Positions 1 to 11,358 of a stretch of 64,000 nucleotides of DNA are shown one piece after another. Below the pieces are notes generated by a model. The model was not told the origin of the DNA. It saw only the letters and a program-made list of their open reading frames with translations, and did no database searches. Position numbers and translations under genes: made by a program. The stretch comes from Inia geoffrensis (Eukaryota; Chordata; Mammalia; Artiodactyla; Iniidae), in contig CM070910.1 of assembly GCA_036417435.1 (NCBI GenBank), positions 78,538,784-78,602,783 of the forward strand. Direction: 5' to 3'. Every line of letters begins with the position of its first letter. The first letter of the stretch is position 1.

Positions 1-174
1 AGTGTACTGCTTACGATTAGGGCACGGGTGAGTGTAAGGCCTCGGAAGAGGGTCACGTTAAGGGTTAGGTTTAGGGTTAGGGTTAGGGAATGGGGATTGA
101 TTAGGGTACAGATTAGGGTACGGCAATGGCTTAGGGTTAGCGTACGTTAGAGGGTATGGGTTAATGTTGATGTA
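1..174 (+). repeat. Partial HOR unit at left edge (end of M7, full M8)
   Basis: Bases 1-6 end an M7 monomer. Bases 7-174 are a complete M8, starting with ctgcttacgatta. The stretch matches 3173-3346, the end of the next superunit copy, with very few differences. Confidence 0.85.
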
Positions 175-1169
175 CTGGTTAAAATTAGGACACGGGTGAG
201 GGTAAAGTTTCGGGTGAGTCTCATGGTTAGGTTTCAGGTTAGGGTTAGGGTTAGGGAATGGAGAGGGATTAGGGTACAGGTTAGGGTACCGCTGCGGTTT
301 AGTGTTAGCGTACGTGTGAGGGCACGAGTTAGTCTTGGTATCCTGGTTAAGATTAGGGCACGGGTGAGGGTAAGGTTTCGGGTGAGGGTCAGGGTTGGGA
401 TTCGGGTTAGGGTTGGGTTAGGGAATGGAGAGGGATTAGGGTACGGTTTAGGGTACGACAATGCTTAAGGGTTAGCGTACGTGTGAGGGCACAAGTTAGT
501 GTTAGTGTCCTGGTTAAGATTAGGGCACGGGTGAGGGTAAGGCTTCGGGTGAGGGTCATGGTTAGGATTCGTGTTAGGGTAAGGGTTAAGGAATGCAGAG
601 GGATTAGGGTAGAGCTTAGTGTACGGTAGTGCTTAAGGGTTAGCGTTCGTGTGAGGGAAAGGGTTAGTGTTAGTGTCCTGGTTAAGACTAGGGCACGGGT
701 GAGGGTAAGGCTTCAGGTGAGGGTCAGGGTTAGGATTCGGGTTAGGGTTAGGGAATGGGGAGGGATTAGGGTACAGTTTAGGGTACGACAACGATTAAGG
801 GTTAGCGTACGTGTGAGGGAACGAGTTAGTGTTGGTTTCCTGGTTAAGATTAGGGCACGGGTGAGGGTAAGGTTTCGGCTGAGGGTCAGGGATAGAATTC
901 GGGTTAGGGTTAGGGTTAGGGAATGGGGAGATATTAGGTTACAGTTTAGGGTACCACAACGCTTAAGGTTTAGCGTACGTGTGAGGTCACTAGTTAGTGT
1001 ACTGCTTACGATTAGGGTACGGGTGAGGGTAAGGCCTCGGAAGAGGGTCACGTTAAGTGTTAGGGTTAGGGTTAGGGTTAGGAAATGGGGATTGATTAGA
1101 GTACAGGTTAGGGTACGGCAATGGCTTAGTGTTAGCGTACGTTAGAGCGCATGGGTTAGTGTTGATGAA
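175..1169 (+). repeat. HOR unit 1: 6-mer M1-M2-M5-M6-M7-M8, 995 bp
   Basis: This unit is 13 bp short of 6 x 168. The M6 core tract has one TTAGGG fewer (about 735-755). The M7 end lacks one gttagt hexamer before the M8 at about 1002. One base is missing in M2 near 411 (ggttgggtta). It opens the first copy of the 3.17 kb superunit. Confidence 0.85.
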
Positions 1170-2009
1170 CTGGTTAAACTTAGGACACGGGTGAGGGTAA
1201 AGTTTCGGGTGAGTGTCATGGTTAGGTTTCAGGTTAGGATGAGGGTTAGGGAATGGAGAGGGATGAGGGTACAGGTTAGGGTACCGCTGCGGTTTAGTGT
1301 TAGCGTACGTGTGAGGGCACGAGTTAGTCTTGGTGTCCTGGTTAAGATTAGGGCACGGGTGAGGGTAAGGTTTCGTGTGAGGGTCAGGGTTAGGATTCGG
1401 GTTAGGGTTAGTGTTAGGGAATGGAGAGGGATTAGGGTACAGTTTAGGGTACGACAATGCTTAAGGGTTAGCGTACGTGTGAGGGCACAAGTTAGTGTTA
1501 GTGTCCTGGTTAAGATTAGCGCACGGGGGAGGGTAAGGCTTCAGGTGAGGGTCAGGGTTAGGATTGGGGTTAGGGTTAGGGTTAGGGAATGGGGAGTGAT
1601 TAGGGTACAGTTTAGGGTACGACAACGATTAACGGTTAGCGTACGTGTGAGGGCACGAGTTAGTGTTGGTGTCCTGGTTAAGATTAGGGCACGGGTGAGG
1701 GTAAGGTTTCGGGTGAGGGTCAGGGATAGAATTCGGGTTAGGGTTAGGGTTAGGGAATGGAGAGCTATTAGGGCACTGTTTAGGGTACCACAACGCTTAA
1801 GGTTTAGCGTACGTGTGAGGTCACAAGTTAGTCTTAGTGTACTGCTTACGATTAGGGCACGGGTGAGGGTAAGGCCTCGGAAGAGGGTCACGTTAAGGGT
1901 TAGGGTTAGGGTTAGGGTTAGGAAATGGGGATTGATTAGAATACAGGTTAGGGTACGGCAATGGCTTAGAGTTAGCGTTCGTTAGAGGGCATTGGTTAGT
2001 GTTGATGTA
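1170..2009 (+). repeat. HOR unit 2: 5-mer M1-M2-M6-M7-M8, 840 bp
   Basis: This is the shortest unit type in the window, exactly 5 x 168. M3, M4 and M5 are absent. The M2 tail (cgtacgtgtgagggcacaag, then agtgttagtgtc) resembles the end of an M5, which suggests that a deletion joined M2 to M5. Confidence 0.85.
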
Positions 2010-3346
2010 CTGGTTAAAATTAGGACACGGGTGAGGGTAAAGTTTCGGGTGAGTGTCATGGTTAGGTTTCAGGTTAGGGTTAGGGTTAGGGAATGGAGAG
2101 GGATTAGGGTACAGGTTAGGGTACCGCTGCGGTTTAGTGTTAGCGTACGTGTGAGGGCACGAGTTAGTCTTGGTGTCCTGGTTAAGATTAGGGCAGGGTG
2201 AGGGTAAGGCTTCGGGTGAGGGTCAGGGTTAGGATTCGGGTTAGGGTTAGGGTTAGGGAATGGAGAGGGATTAGGGTACAGGTTAGGGTACGACAATGCT
2301 TAAGGGTTAGCATAAGTGTGAGGGCACGAGTTAGTGTCGGTGTACTGGTTAAGACAAGGGCACCGATGAGGGTAAGGCCTCGGAAAAGGGTAACGTTCAG
2401 GGTTTCGCTTAGGGTTAGGGTTAGGGAATGGGGAGGGATAAGGGTACAGGATAGGGTACGACAATGCTTAAGGGTTAGCGTACGTTTGAGGGCATGAGTT
2501 AGTGTTTGTGTACTGGTTAAGATTAGGGCATAGGTTAGGGTAGGGCATCGGAGGTGGGTCAGGTTTAGGGATGGGGTTAGGGTTAGGGTTAAGGAATGGG
2601 GAGGGATTAGAGTACAATTTAGGGTACGACAACGCTTAAGGTTTAGCGTACATGTGAGGCCACGAGTTAGTGTTGGTGTCCTGGTTAAGATTAGGGCACG
2701 GGTGAGGGTAAGGCTTCGGGTGAGGGTCAGGGTTAGGATTCGTGTTAGGGTTAAGGTTAAGGAATGCAGAGGGATTAGGGTACAGCTTAGGGTACGACAG
2801 TGCTTAAGGGTTAGCGTTCGTGTGAGGGCAAGCGTTAGTGTTAGTGTCCTGGTTAAGATTAGGGCACGGGTGAGGGTAAGGCTTCAGGTGAGGGTCAGGG
2901 TTAGGATTCGGGTTAGGGTTAGGGAATGGGGAGGGATTAGGGTACAGTTTAGGGTACGGCAACGATTAAGGGTTAGCGTACTTGTGAGGGAACGAGTTAG
3001 TGTTGGTGTCCTGGTTAAGATTAGGGCACGGGTGAGGGTATGGTTTCGGGTGAGGGCCAGGGATAGAATTCGGGTTAGGGTTAGGGTTAGGGAATGGGGA
3101 GATATTAGGGCACAGTTTAGGGTACTACAACGCTTAAGGTTTTGCGTACGTGTGAGGTCACTAGTTAGTGTTAGTGTACTGCTTACGATTAGGGCACGGG
3201 TGAGGGTAAGGCCTCGGAAGAGGGTCACGTTAAGGGTTAGGTTTAGGGTTAGGGTTAGGGAATGGGGATTGATTAGGGTACAGATTAGGGTACGGCAATG
3301 GCTTAGGGTTAGCGTACGTTAGAGGGTATGGGTTAATGTTGATGTA
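2010..3346 (+). repeat. HOR unit 3: 8-mer M1 to M8, 1337 bp
   Basis: All eight types are present in order. The unit is 7 bp short of 1344: a single base is missing in M2 (gggcagggtgag near 2195) and one TTAGGG is missing from the M6 core tract near 2910. It closes the first 3.17 kb superunit. Confidence 0.85.
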
Positions 3347-4341
3347 CTGGTTAAAATTAGGACACGGGTGAGGGTAAAGTTTCGGGTGAGTCTCATGGTT
3401 AGGTTTCAGGTTAGGGTTAGGGTTAGGGAATGGAGAGGGATTAGGGTACAGGTTAGGGTACCGCTGCGGTTTAGTGTTAGCGTACGTGTGAGGGCACGAG
3501 TTAGTCTTGGTGTCCTGGTTAAGATTAGGGCACGGGTGAGGGTAAGGTTTCGGGTGAGGGTCAGGGTTGGGATTCGGGTTAGGGTTGGGTTAGGGAATGG
3601 AGAGGGATTAGGGTACGGTTTAGGGTACGACAATGCTTAAGGGTTAGCGTACGTGTGAGGGCACAAGTTAGTGTTAGTGTCCTGGTTAAGATTAGGGCAC
3701 GGGTGAGGGTAAGGCTTCGGGTGAGGGTCATGGTTAGGATTCGTGTTAGGGTTAGGGTTAAGGAATGCAGAGGGATTAGGGTAGAGCTTAGGGTACGGTA
3801 GTGCTTAAGGGTTAGCGTTCGTGTGAGGGAAAGGGTTAGTGTTAGTGTCCTGGTTAAGACTAGGGCACGGGTGAGGGTAAGGCTTCAGGTGAGGGTCAGG
3901 GTTAGGATTTGGGTTAGGGTTAGGGAATGGGGAGGGATTAGGGTACAGTTTAGGGTACGACAACGATTAAGGGTTAGCGTACGTGTGAGGGAACGAGTTA
4001 GTGTTGGTTTCCTGGTTAAGATTAGGGCACGGGTGAGGGTAAGGTTTCGGCTGAGGGTCAGGGATAGAATTCGGGTTAGGGTTAGGGTTAGGGAATGGGG
4101 AGATATTAGGTTACAGTTTAGGGTACCACAACGCTTAAGGTTTAGCGTACGTGTGAGGTCACTAGTTAGTGTACTGCTTACGATTAGGGTACGGATGAGG
4201 GTAAGGCCTCGGAAGAGGGTCACGTTAAGTGTTAGGGTTAGGGTTAGGGTTAGGAAATGGGGATTGATTAGAGTACAGGTTAGGGTACGGCAATGGCTTA
4301 GTGTTAGCGTACGTTAGAGCGCATGGGTTAGTGTTGATGAA
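3347..4341 (+). repeat. HOR unit 4: 6-mer, copy of unit 1 at +3172 bp
   Basis: It has the same order (M1-M2-M5-M6-M7-M8) and length (995 bp) as 175-1169, and shares its private changes: ggttgggtta in M2, tcggctgagg and ggttacag in M7. It begins the second superunit copy. Confidence 0.87.
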
Positions 4342-5181
4342 CTGGTTAAACTTAGGACACGGGTGAGGGTAAAGTTTCGGGTGAGTGTCATGGTTAGGTT
4401 TCAGGTTAGGATGAGGGTTAGGGAATGGAGAGGGATGAGGGTACAGGTTAGGGTACCGCTGCGGTTTAGTGTTAGCGTACGTGTGAGGGCACGAGTTAGT
4501 CTTGGTGTCCTGGTTAAGATTAGGGCACGGGTGAGGGTAAGGTTTCGGGTGAGGGTCAGGGTTAGGATTCGGGTTAGGGTTAGTGTTAGGGAATGGAGAG
4601 GGATTAGGGTACAGTTTAGGGTACGACAATGCTTAAGGGTTAGCGTACGTGTGAGGGCACAAGTTAGTGTTAGTGTCCTGGTTAAGATTAGGGCACGGGG
4701 GAGGGTAAGGCTTCAGGTGAGGCTCAGGGTTAGGATTGGGGTTAGGGTTAGGGTTAGGGAATGGGGAGTGATTAGGGTACAGTTTAGGGTACGACAACGA
4801 TTAACGGTTAGCGTACGTGTGAGGGCACGAGTTAGTGTTGGTGTCCTGGTTAAGATTAGGGCACGGGTGAGGGTAAGGTTTCGGGTGAGGGTCAGGGATA
4901 GAATTCGGGTTAGGGTTAGGGTTAGGGAATGGAGAGCTATTAGGGCACTGTTTAGGGTACCACAACGCTTAAGGTTTAGCGTACGTGTGAGGTCACAAGT
5001 TAGTCTTAGTGTACTGCTTACGATTAGGGCACGGGTGAGGGTAAGGCCTCGGAAGAGGGTCACGTTAAGGGTTAGGGTTAGGGTTAGGGTTAGGAAATGG
5101 GGATTGATTAGAATACAGGTTAGGGTACGGCAATGGCTTAGAGTTAGCGTTCGTTAGAGGGCATTGGTTAGTGTTGATGTA
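4342..5181 (+). repeat. HOR unit 5: 5-mer, copy of unit 2 at +3172 bp
   Basis: M1-M2-M6-M7-M8, 840 bp. It shares private changes with 1170-2009, including cacgggggag in M6, gagagctattaggg in M7 and gatgaactgg just before M1. Confidence 0.87.
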
Positions 5182-6513
5182 CTGGTTAAAATTAGGACAC
5201 GGGTGAGGGTAAAGTTTCGGGTGAGTGTCATGGTTAGGTTTCAGGTTAGGGTTAGGGTTAGGGAATGGAGAGGGATTAGGGTACAGGTTAGGGTACCGCT
5301 GCGGTTTAGTGTTAGCGTACGTGTGAGGGCACGAGTTAGTCTTGGTGTCCTGGTTAAGATTAGGGCACGGGTGAGGGTAAGGCTTCGGGTGAGGGTCAGG
5401 GTTAGGATTCGGGTTAGGGTTAGGGTTAGGGAATGGAGAGGGATTAGGGTACAGGTTAGGGTACGACAATGCTTAAGGGTTAGCATAAGTGTGAGGGCAC
5501 GAGTTAGTGTCGGTGTACTGGTTAAGACAAGGGCACCGATGAGGGTAAGGCCTCGGAAAAGGGTAACGTTCAGGGTTTCGCTTAGGGTTAGGGTTAGGGA
5601 ATGGGGAGGGATAAGGGTACAGGATAGGGTACGACAATTCTTAAGGGTTAGCGTACGTTTGAGGGCATGAGTTAGTGTGTGTGTACTGGTTAAGATTAGG
5701 GCATAGGTTAGGGTAGGGCATCGGAGGTGGGTCAGGTTTAGGGATGGGGTTAGGGTTAGGGTTAAGGAATGGGGAGGGATTAGAGTACAATTTCGGGTAC
5801 GACAACGCTTAAGGTTTAGCGTACATGTGAGGCCACGAGTTAGTGTTGGTGTCCTGGTTAAGATTAGGGCACGGGTGAGGGTAAGGCTTCGGGTGAGGGT
5901 CAGGGTTAGGATTCGTGTTAGGGTTAAGGTTAAGGAATGCAGAGGGATTAGGGTACAGCTTAGGGTACGACAGTGCTTAAGGGTTAGCGTTCGTGTGAGG
6001 GCAAGCGTTAGTGTTAGTGTCCTGGTTAAGATTAGGGCACGGGTGAGGGTAAGGCTTCAGGTGAGGGTCAGAGTTAGGATTCGGGTTAGGGTTAGGGAAT
6101 GGGGAGGGATTAGGGTACAGTTTAGGGTACGACAACGATTAAGGGTTAGCGTACTTGTGAGGGAACGAGTTAGTGTTGGTGTCCTGGTTAAGATTAGGGC
6201 ACGGGTGAGGGTATGGTTTCGGGTGAGGGCCAGGGATAGAATTCGGGTTAGGGTTAGGGTTAGGGAATGGGGAGATATTAGGGCACAGTTTAGGGTACTA
6301 CAACGCTTAAGGTTTTGCGTACGTGTGAGGTCACTAGTTAGTGTTAGTGTACTGCTTACGATTAGGGCACGGGTGAGGGTAAGGCCTCGGAAGAGGGTCA
6401 CGTTAAGGGTTAGGGTTAGGGTTAGGGAATGGGGATTGATTAGGGTACAGATTAAGGTACGGCAATGGCTTAGGGTTAGCGTACGTTAGAGGGTATGGGT
6501 TAGTGTTGATGTA
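5182..6513 (+). repeat. HOR unit 6: 8-mer, copy of unit 3, 1332 bp
   Basis: All eight types are present and match 2010-3346. The M8 core tract near 6408-6430 has one TTAGGG fewer than the equivalent M8 of unit 3, and there is a small +1 difference elsewhere. These small changes give 1332 instead of 1337 bp. Confidence 0.85.
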
Positions 6514-7496
6514 CTGGTTAAAATTAGGACACGGGTGAGGGTAAAGTTTCGGGTGAGTCTCATGGTTAGGTTTCAGGTTAGGGTTAGGGTTAGGGAATGG
6601 AGAGGGATTAGGGTACAGGTTAGGGTACCGCTGCGGTTTAGTGTTAGCGTCCGTGTGAGGGCACGAGTTAGTCTTGGTGTCCTGGTTAAGATTAGGGCAC
6701 GGGTGAGGGTAAGGTTTCGGGTGAGGTTCAGGGTTAGGATTCGGGTTAGGGTTGGGTGAGGGAATGGAGAGGGATTAGGGTACGGTTTAGGGTACGACAA
6801 TGCTTAAGGGTTAGCGTACGTGTGAGGGCACAAGTTAGTGTTAGTGTCCTGGTTAAGATTAGGGCACGGGTGAGGGTAAGGCTTCGGGTGAGGGTCATGG
6901 TTAGGATTCGTGTTAGGGTTAGGGTTAAGGAATGCAGAGGGATTAGGGTAGAGCTTAGGGTACGATAGTGCTTAAGGGTTAGCGTTCGTGTGAGGGAAAG
7001 GGTTAGTGTTAGTGTCCTGGTTAAGACTAGGGCACGGGTGAGGGTAAGGCTTCAGGTGAGGGTCAGGGTTAGGATTCGGGTTAGGGTTAGGGAATGGGGA
7101 GGGATTAGGGTACAGTTTAGGGTACGACAACGATTAAGGGTTAGCGTACGTGTGAGGGAACGAGTTAGTGTTGGTTTCCTGGTTAAGATTAGGGCACGGG
7201 TGAGGGTAAGGTTTCGGGTGAGGGTCAGGGATAGAATTCGGGTTAGGGTTAGGGTTAGGGAATGGGGAGATATTAGGGCACAGTTTAGGGTACCACAACG
7301 CTTAAGGTTTAGCGTACGTGTGAGGTCACTAGTTAGTGTACTGCTTACGATTAGGGCACGGGTGAGGGTAAGGCCTCGGAAGAGGGTCACGTTAAGGGTT
7401 AGGGTTAGGGAATGGGGATTGATTAGGGTACAGGTTAGGGTACGGCAATGGCTTAGGGTTAGCGTACGTTAGAGGGCATGGGTTAGTGTTGATGTA
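6514..7496 (+). repeat. HOR unit 7: 6-mer, third partial copy of unit 1, 983 bp
   Basis: M1-M2-M5-M6-M7-M8. It is 25 bp short of 1008: it carries the same losses as units 1 and 4, plus two further TTAGGG units lost from the M8 core tract near 7396-7411. Similarity to the superunit fades after this unit. Confidence 0.85.
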
Positions 7497-8336
7497 CTCG
7501 TTAAAATTAGGACACGGGTGAGGGTAAAGTTTTGGGTGAGTGTCATGGTTAGGTTTCAGGTTAGGGTTAGGGTTAGGGAATGGAGAGTGATTAGGGTACA
7601 GGTTAGGGTACCGCTGCGGTTTAGTGTTAGCGTACGTGTGAGGGCACGAGTTAGTCTTGGTGTCCTGGTTAAGATTAGGGCACGGGTGAGGATAAGGCTT
7701 CGGGTGAGGGTCAGGGTTAGGATTCGTGTTAGGGTTAGGGTTAAGGAATGCAGAGGGATTAGGGTACAGCTTTGGGTACGACAGCGCTTAAGGGTTAGCG
7801 TTCGTGTGAGGGCAAGGGTTAGTGTTAGTGTCCTGGTTAAGATTAGAGCACGGGTGAGGGTAAGGCTTCGGGTGAGTGTCAGGTTTAGAATTCGTGTTAG
7901 GGTTAGGGTTAAGGAATGCAGAGGGATTAGGGTACAGCTTAGTGTACGACATTGCTTAAGGGTTAGCGTTCGTGTGAGGGCAAGTGTTAGTGTTAGTGTC
8001 CTGGTTAAGATTAGGGCACGCTTGAGGGTAAGGCTTCAGGTGAGGGTCAGGGTTAGGATTCGGGCTAGGGTTAGGATTAGGGAATGGGGAGATATTAGGG
8101 CACAGTTTAGGGTACCACAACGCTTAAGGTTTAGCGTACCTGTGAGGTCACTAGTTAGTGTTAGTGTACTGCTTACGATTAGGGCACGGGTGAGGGTAAG
8201 GCCTCGGAAGAGGGTCACGTTAAAGGTTATGGTTAGGGTTAGGGTTAGGGAATGGGGATTGATTAGGGTACAGGTTAGGGTACGGCAATGGCTTAGGGTT
8301 AGCGTACGTTAGAGGGCATGGGTTAGTGTTGATGTA
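7497..8336 (+). repeat. HOR unit 8: 5-mer M1-M5-M5'-M6/7-M8, 840 bp
   Basis: It has the same length as units 2 and 5 but a different make-up: two M5-type monomers follow M1, and a hybrid M6/7 (8001-8168) replaces separate M6 and M7. Equal length with different order shows that 5-mers arose more than once. Confidence 0.83.
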
Positions 8337-9678
8337 CTGGTTAAAATTAGGACACGGGTGAGGGTAAAGTTTCGGGTGAGTGTCATGGTTAGGTTTCAGG
8401 TTAGGGTTAGGGTCAGGGAATGGAGAGGGATTAGGGTACAGGTTAGGGTACCACTGCGGTTTAGTGTTAGCGTACGTGTGAGGGCACGAGTTAGTCTTGG
8501 TGTCCTGGTTAAGATTAGGGCATGGGTGAGGGTAAGGTTTCGGGTGAGGGTCAGGGTTAGGATTCGGGTTAGGGTTAGGGTTAGGGAAACGAGAGGGATT
8601 AGGGTAAAGTTTAGGGTACGACAATGCTTAAGGGTTAGGGTAAGTGTGAGGACACGAGTTAGTGTTGGTGTACTGCTTAAGACAAGGGCACCGATGAGGG
8701 TAAGGTCTCGGAAAAGGGTCACGTTCAGGGTTTCGCTTAGGGTTAGGGTTAGGGAATGGGGAGGGATTAGGGTACAGGATAGGGTACGACCATGCTTAAG
8801 GGTTAGCGTACTTTTGAGGGCATGAGTTAGTGTTTGTGTACTGGTTAAGATTAGGGCATTGGTTAGTGTAGGGCATCGGAAATGGGTAAGGTTTAGGGAT
8901 GGGGTTAGGGTTAGGGTTAAGGAATGGGGAGGGATTAGTGTACAGCTTAGGGTACGACAACGCTTAAGGTTTAGCGTACGTGTGAGGGTACAAGTTAGTG
9001 TTGGTGTCCTCGTTAAGATTAGGGCACGGGTGAGGGTAAGGCTTCGGGTGGGGGTCAGGGTTAGGATTCGTGTTAGGGTTAGGGTTAAGGAATGCAGAGG
9101 GATTAGGGTACAGCTTAGGCTACGATAGTGCTTAAGGGTTAGCATTCGTGTGAGAGCAAGGGTTAGTGTTAGTGTCCTGGTTAAGATTAGGGCAATGGTG
9201 AGGGTAAGGCTTCAGGTGAGGGTCAGGGTTAGGATTGGGGTTAGGGTTACGATTAGGGAATGGGGAGTGATTAGGGTAGTTTAGGGTACGACAACGATTG
9301 ACGGTTAGCGTACGTGTGAGGGCACAAGTTAGTGTTGGTGTCCTGGTTAAGATTAGGGCACGGGTGAGGGTAATGTTTCGGGTGAGGGTCAGGGCTAGAA
9401 TTCGGGTTAGGTTTAGGGTTAGGGAATGGGGAGATATTAGGGCACAGTTTAGGGTACCACAACGCTTAAGGTTTAGCGTACGTGTGAGGTTACTAGTTAG
9501 TGTTAGTGTACTGCTTACGATTAGGGCACGGGTGAGGGTAAGGCCTCGGAAGAGGGTCACGTTAAGGGTTAGGGTTAGGGTTAGGGTTAGGAAATGGGGC
9601 TTGATTAGAGTACAGGTTAGGGTACGGCAATGGCTTAGAGTTAGCGTACGTTAGAGGGCATGGGTTAGTGTTGATGTA
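8337..9678 (+). repeat. HOR unit 9: 8-mer M1 to M8, 1342 bp
   Basis: Complete order. Two bases are missing in M6 (gggtagtttaggg near 9280 in place of gggtacagtttaggg). Units 14 and 23 have the same 2 bp loss, so they share a common M6 ancestor. M2 reads gggaaacgagaggg near 8585. Confidence 0.83.
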
Positions 9679-11358
9679 CTGGTTAAAATTAGGACACGGG
9701 TGAGGGTAAAGTTTCGGGTGAGTGTCATGGTTAGGTTTCAGGTTAGGGTTAGGGTTAGGGAATGGAGAGGGATGAGGGTACAGGTTAGGGTACCGCTGCG
9801 GTTTTGTGTTAGCGTACGTGTGAGAGCACGAGTTAGTCTTGGTGTCTTGGTTATGATTAGGGCACGGGTGAGGGTAAGGCTTCGGGTGAGGGTCAAGGTT
9901 AGGATTCGGGTTAGGGTTAGGGGTAAGGAATGGAGAGGGATTAGGGTACAGGTTAGGGTATGACAATGCTTAAGGGTTAGCATAAGTGTCAGGGCACGAG
10001 TTAGTGTTGGTGTACTGGTTAAGACAAGGGCACCGATGAGGGTAAGGCCTCGGAAAAGGGTCACGTTCAGGGTTTCGCTTAGGGTTAGTGTTAGGGAATG
10101 GGGAGGGATAAGGGTACAGGATAGGGTACGACAATGCTTAAGGGTTAGCGTACGTTTGAGCGCATGAGTTAGTGTTTGTGTACTGGTTAAGATTAGGGCA
10201 TAGGTTAGGGTAGGGCATCGGAGGTGGGTCAGGTTTAGGGATGGGGTTAGGGTTAGGGTTAAGGAATGGGGAGGGATTAGAGTACAATTTAGGGTACGAC
10301 AACGCTTAAGATTTAGCGTACATGTGATGGCACGAGTTAGTGATGGTGTCCTCGTTAAGATTAGGGCACGGGTGAGGGTAAGGCTTCGGGTGAGGGTCAG
10401 GGTTAGGATTCGTGTTAGGGCTAAGGTTAAGGGATGCAGAGGGATTAGGGTACAGCTTAGGGTACGACAGTGCTTAAGGGTTAGCGTTCGTGTGAGGGCA
10501 AGCGTTAGTGTTAGTGTCCTGGTTAAGATTAGGGCACGGGTGAGGGTAAGGTTTCGGGTGAGGGTCAGGGTTAGGATTCGGGTTAGGGTTAGGGTTACGG
10601 AATGGAGAGGGATTAGGGTACAGGTTAGGGTACGACAATGCTTAAGGGTTAGCGTACGTGTGAGGGCACGAGTTAGTCTTGGTGTCCTGGTTAAGATTAG
10701 GGCACGGGTGAGGGTAAGGCTTCGGGTGAGGGTCAGGGTTAGGATTCGTGTTAGGGTTAGGGTAAAGGAATGCAGAGGGATTAGGGTACAGCTTAGGGTA
10801 CGACAGTGCTTAAGGGTTAGCGTTCGTGTGAGGGCAAGGGTTAGTGTTAGTGTCCTGGTTAAGATTAGGGCACGGGTGAGGGTAAGGCTTCGGGTGAGTG
10901 TCAGGTTTAGTATTCGTGTTAGGGTTAGGGTTAAGGAATGCAGAGGGATTAGGGTACTGCTTAGGGTACGACAGTGCTTAAGTGTTAGCGTTCGTGTGAG
11001 GGCAAGGGTTAGTGTTAGTGTCCTGGTTAAGATTAGGGCACGGTTAAGGGTACGGCTTCAGGTGAGGGTCAGGGTTAGGATTCGGGTTAGTGTTAGGATT
11101 AGGGAATGGGGAGATATTAGGGCACAGTTTAGGGTACCACAACGCTTAAGATTTAGCGTACCTGTGAGGTCACTAGTTAGTGTTAGTGTACTGCTTACGA
11201 TTAGGGCACGGGTGAGGGTAAGGCCTCGGAAGAGGGTCACGTTAAGGGTTAGGGTTAGGGTTAGGGTTAGGGAATGGGGATTGATTAGGGTACAGGTTAG
11301 GGTACGGCAATGGCTTAGGGTTAGCGTACGTTAGAGGGCATGGGTTAGTGTTGATGTA
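9679..11358 (+). repeat. HOR unit 10: 10-mer M1-M2-M3-M4-M5-M2-M5-M5'-M6/7-M8, 1680 bp
   Basis: Exactly 10 x 168. An M2 monomer (10519-10686) lies between two M5 monomers, out of normal order. From this M2 on, the sequence matches 19409 on at an offset of 8890 bp, so it marks the left end of the large duplicated block. Confidence 0.83.
11246..11279 (+). other. Candidate G-quadruplex in M8 (example of a recurrent site)
   Basis: Five GGG runs spaced by TTA, then AAT and a GGGG run: six G-tracts in 34 bases. The perfect telomeric stretch inside it, 11245-11272 (28 bases), is among the longest I noticed in the window. Nearly every M8 has this site, so it recurs about once per HOR unit. Other monomers usually have three or four G-tracts at the same place. 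Human telomeric DNA of this form folds into G4 in vitro; folding here is inferred. Confidence 0.75.

Larger units (their letters stand above)
1..7490 (+). repeat. 3.17 kb superunit, about 2.4 copies
   Basis: Period 3172 bp at first (offsets of 3172-3173 from 1 to about 3340), then 3167 bp after a lost hexamer and a 1 bp change. One superunit is 6-mer + 5-mer + 8-mer, 19 monomers. Shared private substitutions and single-base gaps show that the copies come from one block. The third copy stops after its 6-mer at about 7490. Confidence 0.88.

Noticed and set aside
196..468. Frame change at the M2 end (near 411) as a disrupted gene
   Set aside because: It is a single-base loss in the TTAGGG core of an M2 monomer, inherited by the superunit copy at 3347. 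There is no gene to disrupt.
10324..11334. 336-codon + frame and many similar Arg-Val-rich frames as protein genes
   Set aside because: They occur in several frames on both strands at the same place, consist of hexamer-derived dipeptides, start at arbitrary GTG or ATG triplets and end at stops fixed by monomer type. No domain, splice signal or codon bias supports coding.
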